Part shown: positions 12,231 through 25,400 of the stretch, in pieces
Position numbering within the stretch: the stretch's first letter is position 1
Layout: each line of letters starts with the position of its first letter
Source of the DNA: Mesostigma viride
Lineage: Eukaryota > Streptophyta > Mesostigmatophyceae > Mesostigmatales > Mesostigmataceae
DNA: 64,000 nt
Assembly (NCBI GenBank): GCA_009746045.1
Contig: RPFO01001292.1
Coordinates: 1 to 64,000 of the forward strand
Direction: 5' to 3'
Program-made: the position numbers and the translations under genes
Notes under the pieces: model-generated
Database searches by the model: none
What the model saw: only the letters and a program-made list of their open reading frames with translations
Told to the model about the DNA's origin: nothing

Positions 12231-13010
12231 GTGACATTTGCTAGCATAAAAATACCGAATTTTCAGCACTTTCTGGCATGTATGCGTATATAATGACATC
12301 AAATGAACTCAGTTGGGCCTGGAACTTTGCACATGTTATAAACACATCCCATGCAGCATGCCCACAAAGTTTCAGGCTGGTTGGATCACAAAATGGTGAC
12401 AGATGCTAGCATAAATACCCCCAAAATGCAGTTTTTCAGGGTTTTCCAAGGGTTTCATCACACATATGCATATATAATGACACCAAATGAACTCAGTTGG
12501 GCGTGGAACTTTGCATATGTTCTAAACACATCCCATGCAGCATGCCCACAAAGTTTCAGGCTGGTTGGATGACAAATTGGTGACAGATGCTAGCATAAAC
12601 ACCACAAAAATGCAGTTTTTCAGGGTTTTCCAAGGGTTTCATCACACATTTGCATATATAATGACATCAAATGAACTCAGTTGGACCTGGGACTTGGCAC
12701 ATGTTCGAAACACATCCCATGCAGCCTGCCCACAAAGCTTCAGGCTGGTTGGATGACAAACTGGTGACAAATGCTAGCATAAATACCACAAAAATGCAGT
12801 TTTTCATGGTTTTCAAGGGTTTCATCACACATGTGCATATATAATGACATCAAATGAACTCAGTTGGACCTGGAACTTGGCACATGTTCGAAACACATCC
12901 CATGCAGCCTGCCCACAAAGCTTCAGGCTGGTTGGATAACAAATTGGTGACAGATGCTAGCATAAATACCACAGAAAAAGCAGCTTTCTATGTTCTTCCA
13001 AGGGTTTCAT
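12231..13010. repeat. 184-bp satellite, about four units
   Basis: The marker CATGCAGCATGCCCACAAAG recurs at 12351, 12535, 12719 and 12902, a spacing of 184, 184 and 183. Each unit holds GTGACAGATGCTAGCATAAA. The unit is related, in inverse orientation, to the 172-bp repeat at 38860-39260. Confidence 0.9.
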
Positions 13011-13164
13011 GGCAATCATTCCACCTTGGTGTACAGAAGGTTCCAAACAACACATCATTACATTATGCATCATATTTACAATGCAGGAAGGCATACTTGG
13101 GGGCACATGCCTATAGTACAATGCATTAATAACAAAGCTCTAGCCAGCTAGCTAGCTATATAGT

Positions 13165-13400
13165 GGCTAATGCCACACCCGGGGGCACGTTCTCACGGCC
13201 CTGCATCCTTTTCCTTTTCTTCTTCTCTGCATCTGACAGGGGCCTGCCCCCCACCTTCTCATCCACCAGCCTGGTGAGCACCCTGACGTTGGTGACTTGC
13301 GTCAGCTACCCTACCCCCATGGCACGCTTGGCCTTACGCTTGGTGAAGGTGGAGGGGACCGTGGGTGCGACAGTTGGTCTGGGTTTTCATCACCCCCTTC
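13165..13400 (-). pseudogene. Coding-like fragment, K/R-rich
   Basis: On the minus strand two adjacent frames give TVPSTFTKRKAKRAMG and then VRVLTRLVDEKVGGRPLSD followed by a Lys/Arg-rich run, ending at a stop near 13161. The composition looks protein-like, but a stop and a frame change separate the halves. No family was recognised. It may belong to whatever inserted into the LINE. Confidence 0.3.
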
Positions 13401-13438
13401 CTACAGTACATGCGTGTGCTCCAACGCCTAAGCAGAGA

Positions 13439-14247
<809 letters not shown>

Positions 14248-15200
14248 CATTCATACACCCGTTCATTCATGCATGCAGCCGCTCATCATTAACACGCCTC
14301 CGTTGGGAAACTCACGGGGTATGAACTATGAAACGGGCGGTAAGAAAGGAAGAAGGAGCCGCCTCCCCAACATGCCGCCCGGCAAAGGCAGCGATGGGCC
14401 GTCCAGGAGGGAAACACTGCGCTTTCCCTTGTACGCCGGGGTGCGCAGGCGACGTGCGGGCACTGTCGCGTGTAAATTTGCCTGCCCGCCCCAGTCCTTC
14501 TCGGAACGCCTCCCCAGAGCATGCCGTCATGGTAAGAGCTCTTTTCGCCCGTCGCCGGAAGCTTAAACAACAAGAATACGCCGGTTAATGACCAGAAAAT
14601 GGGGGGTTGTCGACGTTATAAACCAGTAGCTGTGGTTTTTCCCGCACCCCGAGCACACTCCGGACGGGGCCAGCAAGCCCCGCCCGCAGGATAAACACCG
14701 GGCGATGTTGCTGCGCCCAAGGTAAGTCATATAGCTGCAAGAAAAGACGTAAAAGCGATTAAAAGCACGACATGCAGTGTTGCCCCTGTCAGCGCTCCTA
14801 TAATTCTCACTTTTTCGCGGAAGGGGCGTAAAAATCGGAAACGCAAAATTAAGGGAAATCCATCGCTGGGTTTCTTTGAAATGATGTTAGGAACTGGTAG
14901 AATGTGTCCATAACCAACGAGAGCATGTTTTTCCTGTCTGTGTTTTACCTTGCACACACACGGGTCGGGCCGGTTGGTGTGCAAAACGCCCGCCTGCTGC
15001 CCACGTGCCCTCGCTGCAGAAAAAAAAGAAACTGTTTTTCAGGTTTTTTAATGTACGATAATTTTCCTTATGTAATTGCCGTCCGAACAAGCGAAATAAC
15101 GTCCAAAATGGTTGCGTAATCAGCTCGCAATAAATTTTCGCGTCACCATAGCCGTGCACACCGAATTTCAGTCAACATTGCACGGCACACCGAATTTCGT
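14248..15200. other. Unassigned inner part of the insertion
   Basis: GC-rich then AT-rich sequence with no supported gene. Near its end lies TTTCGCGCGGGAA (15205-15217), an E2F-like site. Confidence 0.3.
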
Positions 15201-15249
15201 CAAATTTCGCGCGGGAATTACCGGGGTGCGCAAGGCGCGGCGTCGGACT

Positions 15250-16024
15250 GATGTGGTGGACACCCGCATCGGCCTTGCCTGGGCCAAGCTCCGTTCGCTC
15301 ACACCCTACTGGCGCTCGAAGGGCCTGGACGGGCACCGCAAGCGCATGCTCTTCAAGGTCCTCGTCCTCACGGTGCTCACGTATGGCGCCGAGGCGTGGA
15401 CCCTCCCACCCAAACTGGCAGCTCGGCTCGACGGCACCGTTTACAGGATGCTCCGGCAGGTCCTTAATGTAGGTTTTTCCGAGCGTCCGTCATCAGAGTC
15501 TCTGTATCATGGCATGCCTCGTGTTTCGGACGAGATTAGGCAGCGTAGGATAGCATTTGTAGGACACCTTGCCCGCACCAGCCAGGTCGACACCACCCTT
15601 GGTCTGCATGGCCGGCCCCCGGCGGCTTGGACAGCCAGGGCGGCACATTCTGACCTGGCCTGGCCCCAAGGACATTCCCAAAAGGGTAGGGAAACCTGTC
15701 ACCAACTACGTTCAGATGTTGCTGGACGACCTAGTGGTCCCAGCCCAGTTTGAGCACCGCATCCACTCTCTCTCCCGTCTTTGGACTGCCATGCAGGACA
15801 AGACGCGGTGGAAGAAGATTGTCAAGGCGCACACGCCCGACCCTGTGGGCAAGCCCCCTCCCCCCAAGCGGAGGAGGCGTTTTGATGAGTAGTGTAGTTA
15901 GGATTTTCTAGATAGAGTTAGGATAGTTCGATCACGCGGCTTCCCCCACCCCATCCATCATGAAATATGTGCTACATGACCTCCCCACGGAGGCATGTTA
16001 TAATTTAATTTAATTTAATTTAAT
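15250..16024 (+). pseudogene. LINE family 1 ORF2 C-terminus and 3' tail
   Basis: The reading resumes with DTRIGLAWAKLRSLTPYW, then LVLTVLTYGAEAWTL, the usual post-RT segment of many LINEs. After a shift near 15600 the C-terminus runs to a stop at 15892. The 3' UTR ends in CATGACCTCCCCACGGAGGC, able to fold as a hairpin, and an (AATTT)n tail at 15994-16024. The copy at 43708-44672 ends in the same way. Confidence 0.85.
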
Positions 16025-16086
16025 TGCCGGATTGTGTTAGCGTGTCCGTTTAGCTAGCGCGCCCGAGTGCAGCTGTGGCATGCCTT

Positions 16087-16604
16087 AGGCATGAAGGAGA
16101 CTGGGGGTCTCTGCCCTTTCTCCTGTTGTGCACACACAGGGATTAAAAGCACTTCGGTGCTCCGTGACTCCCCGACGGGAGCACGTGCTTAATTAATTAA
16201 TTACTACTATTTAATTAATACTCCGCAGTAACTAGTAGGGGTCTACCTCGGCATGCACATGAGTGCAGATACGTCATGCGTTGACAAGTCATACATAATA
16301 TTCACTTGCAAAAATAAGAAATTATTGAATCGGAGATAGACAAAGGCATGAAGGAGACTGGGGGTCTCTGCCCTTTCTCCTGTTGTGCACACACAGGGAT
16401 TAAAAGCACTTCGGTGCTCCGTGACTCCCCAACGGGAGCACGTGTTTAATTAATTAATTACTACTATTTAATTAATACTACGCAGTAACTAGTAGGGGTC
16501 TACCTCGGCATGCACATGAGTGCAGATACGTCATGCGTTGACAAGTCATGCATACATAATATTCACTTGCAAAAATAAGAAATTATTGAATCGGAGATAG
16601 ACAA
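16087..16604 (+). repeat. Tandem duplication of a LINE tail (257 bp)
   Basis: The segment starting AGGCATGAAGGAGACTGGGG at 16087 repeats at 16344, nearly identical. Each copy holds the type B hairpin GTGCTCCGTGACTCCCC..GGGAGCAC and a TTAATTAATTA tail, followed by ACTAGTAGGGGTCTACC. Confidence 0.9.
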
Positions 16605-16767
16605 GGTACCTTCAGGATGGACATTTTGTATTGACATTCATGGTATCCCTACCCCCCTCCAAAGGACTGACGGATATATATACTAGGCCCGAATAAGTAC
16701 ACACAGCTCGAATGCATGACACGGGCAGGCCACATGTGCCGATGATATCAGCCGACAGGATGCCGAG

Positions 16768-16773
16768 TTTATT
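16768..16773 (-). terminator. AATAAA polyadenylation signal (minus strand)
   Basis: AATAAA on the minus strand lies 110 bp downstream of the stop codon of the Rossmann/CIA30 gene. Confidence 0.5.
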
Positions 16774-16882
16774 AAGTTGCCGGCTGGATAATAATGGGAT
16801 CCTCCAAAGGCGTGCTCCAGGATTACCGAAAGCCATGTGAACCGAGCACCCTGAAGCACCGGAGCAGCACCGACCCTCTTCA

Positions 16883-17513
16883 TCAACTCACGGGACTCCC
16901 TGCAGGCGCCCGTGTCGCGGCCTCTGCCTTCTCCCTCTGCTCATCCCTGATCCTGGCCGCCTGCACGCGAGGGTCCGCCAGGATCTCCTTCAACCGGTCC
17001 TCGGTGACAGGTGGCGGCGGCTCCACCCACGCAGGGAACGGCCGCATGCCTGCCTTGACGCGGTCCCGGTCCTGCACACACCGCAGCAGCTGGCCCTCCA
17101 CCGTCAGCCCGCTCCCGCCCCGCCCCTTGACGACCCCAGCCGCGCGACGCACCTCGATCGTCTTATCGGCGGCGGCGGGTGATGTCAGCACGGAGGCGAT
17201 GACCTCAGCGACCTCGGCACGCGAGATCTTGCCCGCGATGTAGTCCCCTTGCCACAGCTCGACAGGCGCACCCTCGCCTTCCTCGGTGGTCAGCCCTGTG
17301 GGCCGGATGATGGTGTAGCGCAGACCGGAGGAGCGCACGGCCTGCTCCCCGAAGTACTTCCAGTTGAGCGCGCCGCCGGGGTTGAGCTGTTTTGGCAGCC
17401 AAGAGGCGGCGACCGAGAGGCAAGAATGGCATAGAAAGGAATTTCATATAACGGGTGAGAGACCGAGGAGAAAATGGGACGCAAGAACGGCAGGAAGAGG
17501 AGGAAAATGTTGT

Positions 17514-17577
<64 letters not shown>

Positions 17578-17578
17578 C

Positions 17579-17627
<49 letters not shown>

Positions 17628-20233
17628 GGAGGAGGAGGAGGAGGAGGAGGAGGAGGAGGAGGAGGAGAAACTGGGACGGCAAGAAAGGGAAAACAGGTCT
17701 TCCCTGGGTCCAGGGGGCCACAGGGAAGCACATACCTACACGATGGGGATGTCGGCCTTGCGCTGCTCCTTGTCCATAGCCATAGCCAATACCACAGCCA
17801 TACCTAGTATTGATAGTAGCAGCATAGCACCAACCCTACCTGCACGATGGGGATGTCGGCCTTGCGCTGCTCCTCCTCCGTGATCAGCGCGTTCCGCTCG
17901 ACGCCAGCGGTCGACATGAGCACGACCTGCGGGCGAGGGGACTTGTACGCAGAGAAACCCTCGGCCGCAATCTCCAGGTTGAACCGGCCCGGCTTGTACG
18001 AGGGGTTTGGCAGCCGGTTGAACTCGAATCGACTCAGAACGAGCCCCAGGCGCAGCACTCGCTTGGCGGCCGAGGACGTGAGCGGGGGGGCGTTGGGCAG
18101 CGTGGTGGCCATGCGCACGGCCACGAACGCAGACCAAGGCAGCATGACCTCAGTCCACTCCCCAGCCACAGTGTCAAATGCAGCCTGGTATGCCACTTCT
18201 GGCTCCGCCCCTAGCTGGGCCGTCTTAAGGTTGAGCTTGTAACGCTGGCCGTCGCCACGCACACGGAACCGGAGGCCATCAAAGCTGGACAGGTCGGCGC
18301 CTAGCTCGGTGGTGCGAGTACCGCAGAAGCCGCCTCCCTGGGTGATCAAGGTGCCCGACCAGAGCGCGCCACCTGGCCCCTTGTTTCCCTCCACCCCCTC
18401 AGTGCCCTCGGGGGCAATCCAGGACATGGCGCTGGACGAGGAGCCGCCCATGATGACATCGTCTGGATAAGGGGGCGAGGGGGGGACGGGGGGGGGGCGG
18501 GGGCAAAGAGTTTTTGGAGTATGGGAGGCCAATCGCGAGGGGAGAAAAAGGTTAAGAGATGCGGAAGATACAACCCATAACAACAAAAGGTTAGGAGATG
18601 CAGAAGACCAGATCCATATCCACCAACTGTTGAGAGATGCAGAAGATACCATCTGTAGAAACCCAAAAGAAATTCATATTAATGCACAACCAGGTACAAC
18701 CAAGAGGTAACGGGTGCCTCAACAAAGGAGGCGCAGGAATGCATTAGTGGCATGAGAGGAGGGGGGAGCATCGGGGAGCAGGAGGGAGAGAAGGGGGCGA
18801 AGGAGGAAGCAGCACATGGCTCTTGTGCGTGCAAGGGGCATTGCGGGGATAAGGGCAACAAAGCAGCGAGGCAACAAGGTGACAAAGGCTGGGCCTGTGG
18901 AGCTAACGACTTACAAGAGATAACAGGTGCAGGTGAACATCGGGCCGCCACCCACTCTGGTTGACCAGCACAGCTCCTCTGACTCCATGCTCACGCACGC
19001 GCCGCTAGTCTCTGCAGCCTTGCTGGCCATGTTACGGCGACGCGCACAAAAGCTCACCCTGTGTGCCTGTGCTCACCCTACTTGCTTGCAGAGACAACCT
19101 GCGCCTTGTACTCCCTACGACCCTACACATCAAAGAGACAACCTGCGCAGGCCAGAAATCCGAACGTGTTGATCTCATAGGCTGACACATCCACTGATAC
19201 AAGTTTCAAAGACTACAACCGGCGCAGGCCAGAAATCTGGATGAATCCGGCCCATGGTAGCTCGAGCCAGCTGGTATCTTATCCGCGTTTGTCGAGTCGT
19301 TCAGGATGATGGAAATGGAGCTGGATATGTGTAGCCGTGCAAATTAACAATCATGGCTGGCTAACATTCGTCGAGACCTAGACGGTCTAGCTAAAAACAA
19401 CCTCGCGCGAGCAGGGCAGTTGTTCCTAGCGGCCAGGAGTGTCCAGTTGTAAGCACCAATGCTCCAATCATCGATACTGCGATATATGTATAGCACAATA
19501 ACAGGGCAGGCATGAGGAAGGCAAGAGGAAGCACGCACCCAGTGGCTGCCACCGCGCGACATCCGTTGGCGACGCCATGGGCAAGAAGGTGACCGATTCA
19601 AAAGATGCGGCGTCTGCCCTGGCTGCGGCGGCGTCCGGCGCGCTCCCGTTCACCCTCATGCCCGCCTGTGCGGCCGCGAGGATGTTCTTGACCCCGTTGG
19701 CGTCCACCGCCTCATTGGTCATGCCGTCAAGGATGCCCATGCCTCCCTCGGGCAGCTTGCCGAACACGGGACCCACACAGGATACCACCTGGGTGATCCC
19801 CTCAAACAGGTCCGCGGGCATTGTTGATGGGTTGACGATGTTGACCCCCCCCCGCACGATGAGCACGTTCTCTTGGCCCTCCTGCTTGCCAGGTGTCACA
19901 CCCACGGATGCCAGCGCGGCCTCGCAACGGGAGGCGTCGCGCGCGGCACAGACGACGCTGCGGCCGGACTTGACCAGCTGAGCCACCACCTCGCGCCCAG
20001 TCTTCCCCCCGGCTGGGTGTGGGTGTGCATGTGTGGGCGGGTGTGTGCGTGGGCGTATGCGTGGGGGGATGGGTGGGTGAGTGAGTGAGTGAGTGAGTGA
20101 GTGAGTGAGTGAGTGAGTGAGTGAGTGAGTGAGTGAGTGAGTGAGTGAGTGAGTGAGTGAGTGAGTGAGTGAGTGAGTGAGTGAGTGAGTGAGTGAGTGA
20201 GTGAGTGAGTGAGTGAGTGAGTGAGTGAGTGAG

Positions 20234-20313
<80 letters not shown>

Positions 20314-21840
20314 TGAGTGCGTGAGTGCGTGAGTGCGTGAGTGCGTGAGTGCGTGAGTGCGTGAGTGAGTGAGTGAGTGAGTGAGTGAGTGAGTGAGTGA
20401 GTGAGTGAGTGAGTGAGTGAGTGAGTGAGTGAGTGAGTGAGTGAGTGAGTGAGTGAGTGAGTGAGTGAGTGAGTGAGTGAGTGAGTGAGTGAGTGAGTGA
20501 GTGAGTGAGTGAGTGAGTGAGTGAGTGAGTGAGTGAGTGAGTGTGGGGGCGTATGCGTGGGGGATGGGTGGGTGAGTGAGTGAGTGAGTGAGGGGGGGGC
20601 AGGGGGGGGGGGGAGAGCGAGGGCGGACTAACAAGCGGGGGGGGGGGGGGGGGGGGGGGCCATGCATGGGGTCCATGCTTGTGGCGCCCTTTGAAGGGGG
20701 CATCTTACAATATCGGGGCATAAATATACTAGCCTGTGGGTCCAATCGAACCCCTGCGGTCTCATGCATCCAGGCGCAGCTTGAGTCGGGAAGTAATGTC
20801 AGGTGGATATTCCAGTAAACAAAAAGGGCACGTTCATGCATGCCACTAACTGTTAATAGTTATTTGCCGATGGTGTTGATGTGCTACTTGCAAAATATTA
20901 TTAGCACCGGGTGACAACTAGATGGTATAACACAAGATATTACACAGTAGATGGTAATACAACATGGCATTTACCTTTTGAAAGGCCACAGGCACGCATG
21001 ATTGTCCATCGTCCGTGTGAATCACGACAGTCAAGTACTATACGCATCGCAGTATGGCAAGTGTCATTGACGTGACAGTCTCAGGAAGGTGACTACAGGG
21101 AGGAAGGGCACAGGCACGCATGATCGTCCGTGCGCATCACGATAGTCAAGTACTATACGCATCGCAGTCTGGCAAGTGTCATTGACGTGACAGTCTCAGG
21201 AAGGTGACTACAGGGAGGAAGGGCCGAAGTTATCTTCCATCCTGACCCGCTATGCTTCCATGCCAGAAATCTGTCTTTTCCCACTCCAGATACCGACGTT
21301 CGCTGACGAGCTGCACACTTTGCTCACAAAGGCGTCGCGCACGCATGTGAAACCTCGATGCCGGTACCTACCTCCAAACACCAAAACCCCGTTTTCTGGG
21401 ACAAGTCGCGGAGCTTCCACTTGTGCAGGGGCCTCTTTGCTCTTCTCTGGCTCGTTATTACCGTTGTTTTTGGCGAAAAACAGGGCAATTAAACCCACAC
21501 CCACGGCCACTCCAAGACCAGCAAGCTGAGTCGTAATGCCAGCCGATCCGAGAGAGGAAACCATGTCGGCAGCTGGCGAGGTAGTCGCGGGCACAACAAG
21601 GTTCACTGGGTCAAGTGAAGCAACTGCTGTTAGAGTGACTCCGTGCAGTTTGTTACCACGCCTCTGGCTTGAAGAGAATTGGGGTAGCTTCGGCTTGGTA
21701 ACCGGCAAAAGGTCCTTCCGAATCCTGCTCAGGCCCGAAAAGTCCCGGAAAGCAACCGCTTTTCCGCCGTGGAAAAGAGAAGCGCACGGCACAGCAACGC
21801 TCGCCAACGGAGCACTAAGAAGTCCCGAAAATGCCATCAC
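16883..21840 (-). CDS. Plastid NAD(P)-binding protein with CIA30 domain (HCF173-like)
   Basis: Four exons keep phase: 21840-21372, 20012-19539, 18462-17840 and 17386-16883, giving 689 aa. Residues 1-70 look like a plastid transit peptide, and 103-123 (GLGVAVGVGLIALFFA) a membrane anchor. The first two exons join to VLVFGAGGKTGREVV, the GxxGxxG dinucleotide motif of atypical short-chain dehydrogenases. Exons 2 and 3 join to WQPLDDVIMGG, the start of a CIA30 domain (about 315-490; later GGGFCGTRT and FRVRGDGQRYKL). The Rossmann fold then resumes (NPGGALNWKYFGEQAVRSSG, GDYIAGKISRAEVAEV). A CIA30 domain inserted in an SDR fold is the layout of Arabidopsis HCF173, a psbA translation/PSII factor, and of At4g18810. 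Which one this matches is not decided here. The role in thylakoid biogenesis is inferred from the family. Confidence 0.9.
17511..17667. repeat. (GAT)n and (GAG)n trinucleotide arrays
   Basis: About 38 GAT then 14 GAG triplets on the plus strand, inside intron 3 (17387-17839) of the Rossmann/CIA30 gene. Poly-Asp, poly-Met and poly-His frames across it are artefacts. Confidence 0.95.
17737..17877 (-). repeat. Copied exon 3 end with splice donor
   Basis: The last 31 bases of exon 3 (17840-17870, minus strand GAGCAGCGCAAGGCCGACAT and on to CGTGCAG|GTAGGG) recur downstream in the intron at about 17738-17772, ending CGTGTAG|GTATGTG. The copy keeps a donor site but has an in-frame TAG. Confidence 0.85.
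20074..20546. repeat. Compound (GTGA)/(GTGC) array
   Basis: Intron 1 of the Rossmann/CIA30 gene holds about 40 GTGA, about 20 GTGC, about six alternating GTGAGTGC units, then about 44 GTGA. Runs of G follow (20592-20659). The block order suggests point changes spread by slippage. Confidence 0.95.
20988..21226. repeat. 120-bp tandem duplication
   Basis: CACAGGCACGCATGAT and the following 100 bases, with GTCATTGACGTGACAGTCTC, occur twice in a row in intron 1 of the Rossmann/CIA30 gene. The second copy lacks about 6 bases. Confidence 0.9.
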
Positions 21841-22435
21841 GGTTCACCGGTTGCCCGACGTCTTCGCCCAATCCTGGCTGGCAATTCACCCTACCTGTGT
21901 TGGGAATATGACTACCCGTGAAATCGTCTGCATACGTATGGCTGCATACGTAAACCAAGAACGATGATGTGTCCTCACCGAAGTTCAGGATTTTTCTTGA
22001 CAGCTCCAGCAGGCGCCACGTACACCCCAGTTACAAATGCCAGTGGTCACGTTCAACTTTTCGTGGACTTTGGCCATATCCACCCGCGGGCAGGCGTGCA
22101 TCCAAGTGGCACTGTGGATTTTCCTCGCTGTCTAATCAAGTAATCGTGGTGATCTTCTGGCCTCTGGTCGCGCGCGCACGATAGCGTATCTTACACCTGT
22201 CACTCCACGCACCAAAAGATCCCCCGCAGCGCCTGCACAGGTAAGCAATTTTACCCGTCAGGTTTTACTCGGTCAATAGCTTTAGTGGATACACAGCGCA
22301 CAGGTGGCGCTCCCTAAACGCGCGGGCACTGGCTTGGGCAGCAATCTGTTCGCCTTCATCCGCTCCAGCGGCCTCTACGCCACCCAGTAGGGGCAGAGTG
22401 GGAGGCTGCCGATCCGATTTAAGGTAATAAACAGC
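21841..22435. promoter_or_regulatory. Shared divergent promoter of two plastid genes
   Basis: The start codons of the Rossmann/CIA30 gene (minus) and the starch synthase gene (plus) are 595 bp apart. No other gene lies between. A GCACAG|GTAAGC donor at 22240 suggests a 5' UTR intron for the starch synthase transcript. No TATA box was convincing. Confidence 0.5.
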
Positions 22436-25400
22436 ATGGAGTGCAGGATTGCCATGGCTCGCATGGCGCCTCCGTCAGTGGGGCCACTGCAGTCGTCATT
22501 TACGCCCTCCAATGTGTGCCGACTCCACCGCCGAGCCAGCCCCCTGGTTGCTCCGCGTCAAAGTCTGCCGGTCGTCGTGGCAGACGGCTCTGGAAAGGTG
22601 TGTTGCGGGCGAGAAAGTGCTGCGTTAACACTTTGGTTAACACTCAGTCAGCAGTGCGACCTGCGAATTCTCGAGTTATAGACTTGCCTGCCTGCGCTTT
22701 GCATCGTCGCTTCGCTTGAGTACATCACTACACGAAAATTTGCTGCCAGGACGCGGCAGGTTTCGTATGAAATGTTACGTGTTGCACTGCGTCTGTACGC
22801 TTGGCGGCACACAGCATGTCATGATTAAATTTCTGTCATGCCTTTGGCATCTGTTGGTCGCCTAACTGTTCATCCTTTCTTCCCAGTTTCCCAAGCTGTG
22901 CTCTCGCAAACGCTTTTTTGTGACATGCTCTAGTTAGGCATTGGGACTGAAGAATTGAAGTGTGTTTCTGCGGTTGCTGTGTCTACGCAGTTGAAGAAGT
23001 CCGAGCTGCTTGCAAAGGTGAGCCACTGGTAGTCAATTTGGTGCTGCCAACAAGGATGTCCGTGCATGCCCGCATTAGGCAATTATTGTTACATCCAGTT
23101 TTGTAAGAGGGACAGGGCTTAGATTACTTGCTGCCACGGCTCTATCTTCGGGGCTAGTGCGTTGGTTAATTACGCCGGTAATTTGCCAGGTGCTTTGAAA
23201 GTGCTTGTCGGTGCTGACGGGTGGGCAAGGGGCAGGCTATTCCCGTGTGGAGCCTGCATATGACACGTTGCATGGGTTGAGCCTGCTTGTGCTATCTGGA
23301 ATTGTCTGTATGGCAGTGCCTAGCTGAGATCAATACAACACTACGGCTTACCCTTTGCTTGGTGGGTGCATGACGGACACGTACTACAGGCAGTTTACTG
23401 AAAGACATGGCCTGCACAGTTTCTGTGCAAGAATGGTTTGGCAAGAACGTGCAGGCCATCCATTCCACATGGTCGACTTTGCACTGCTTGAAATCCTCGT
23501 TGTAGCAAGTCATGCGCAGTCACATGCACGCACTTAGCTTTATCCCTGGCTGCCAGGTGGAAGTTCCTGGATGCCCTGTCCGGTAGCTGTGGGTGGATGT
23601 ATCCAGGTGTTCAACCCTTTTCATAATTTCACGTGGCAGCTTTCCGTGACCCGCTGGCATAGGCTCAGCAAATCTACTTTGTGAAAGCCTGTTATCAACG
23701 CTGGATGGTAAGTCGCTGGGGGCATGGGCGCACGCATGCCCCTATGTGACTGTTTCAGATGGCTGTTTTAGGTTACTCCCAGGGTAGCTGTCTGGGACAT
23801 CTCTGAGGTGATCCATACTCCAGCTTGTTGGATGCCATCGATCGCATGCAACCCCCCCACACCCACAGCGGCCGTGCTCCTGCTCCTGCCCACGCTCACA
23901 CTCACGCTCACGAGGCACCGACACTAGAATGGAGGGAAGTTGCCTCATGAGAGAAACGAAGCCGCCAATGCGCAGCCTAGTACTGGCCCACGCCACATGC
24001 TAACCATGCCAACCGTTGCAACCAATCGCCGCTGGCTGTATGGTTTCTGTACGTTCACCTGGCAACGTCAACCCACGGGGTGGTCGTTCCCCCTGGCGTG
24101 ATGCTGCCGGTGCAGCTGCAAGCAGAGAACGAGGCACTGCGCAAGCGCATCCAGGAGTTGGAGAAGGAGAAGAAGGCGAGGTGGGGAGAGATAATATTTG
24201 GCACTATAACATACTGTACTTGGTGCAATGGTTTACAAAGAGATGGTCTTTTGGTGCTGCTGGTGAAGGTGAGGAACGCCATGTGGTTGGAGAAATCCTC
24301 TTGGTTCTATAAGTAAAGGAAGTAAGTTCTATAATGCACTCTAATACACAAGTACAATACATACTACCAGTGGTGCAATAATCCGTTACACTTTTTGAAG
24401 TTTGCTGGTTGTTATAGTTTGTCACCATACGCCAGTAGCTATTTGACGCCCGCTCAGAACTAGTGGGGGCAGAGAATGATGCTGTTCTTGTTGTGCTTGA
24501 ACTTTCTGTTCTTCTGTTTGCAATTATGTGCTGCTGGTAGCCTCGGGCGGTGGTGCCACTTTTTGGTCAGCAGTGTCAGTGGCCTAATAGAGGCAGATAA
24601 TGCGCAATGTCCATGTAGAAGCATGGGTGCAAGAACACAGGCTTGCTCTCCTGATCTAGCCTATCTGCTTGCGGTCCAGATGCGAGTTAAGTACGGCACC
24701 ATGCGACCATCCGACCAAGCCTCCTCCGTTCACTTCTGCCATATCCTTGTCCCTGCATTTACTATGGTTATCCCAACCTCTTGCCTGCCTTTCATGACCC
24801 TGCTTCTGCCTCCTCTTCTGCGTCCCTCTCTGCTGCGTCCCCTGCTCCCTTCTCCTCCTCTTTCCTCTGTCTAAACCCTAACCCCTGATCACCACTCCTC
24901 TGTCTTCCCTCAGCCCGGTTGCGGCGCAAGTACAAGAGCCTGCCGTCGCGGTGGCTGCTGCCGCCCTCGCCACGGGCGAGGATGTCAAGTCCTCCAAGTC
25001 GGGCAAGAAGAAGAAGGCAGCGGCTTTGGTTGCTGCCGAAGCCGCGGTGGAGGACAAGCCGAGCACCGCGCTAAAATTAGACCTCAAGTGGCCATCCCCC
25101 TCGGACGCAGAGCCATTCTGGAAGCGCAATGTGCCCCCCGAGGCGCTCGCGGGCACCGACGCCATTCCGCCAGGCACCAAGGACCCACACCCAAAGTACA
25201 TCGTCCACGTGACCGCAGAGATGGCGCCCATCGCTAAGGTGGGTCGAGGTTGTTGGTTGTATTTGCTTGTACAGCACGGGTGTGCATGGACCAGTGGAGG
25301 TGGTGCCCATTGCGAATGTGGGGTGCGGCTGGTAGTAGTCTCTTCATCGTTGCTACAGTATGGGGGTCCATTTACCCGTGGAAGGTCCGATGGCTAGAGC

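Noticed and set aside
20742-20763. B-box-like GGGGTTCGATTGG on the minus strand
   Set aside because: No A box at the right distance and no cloverleaf by eye; probably chance.
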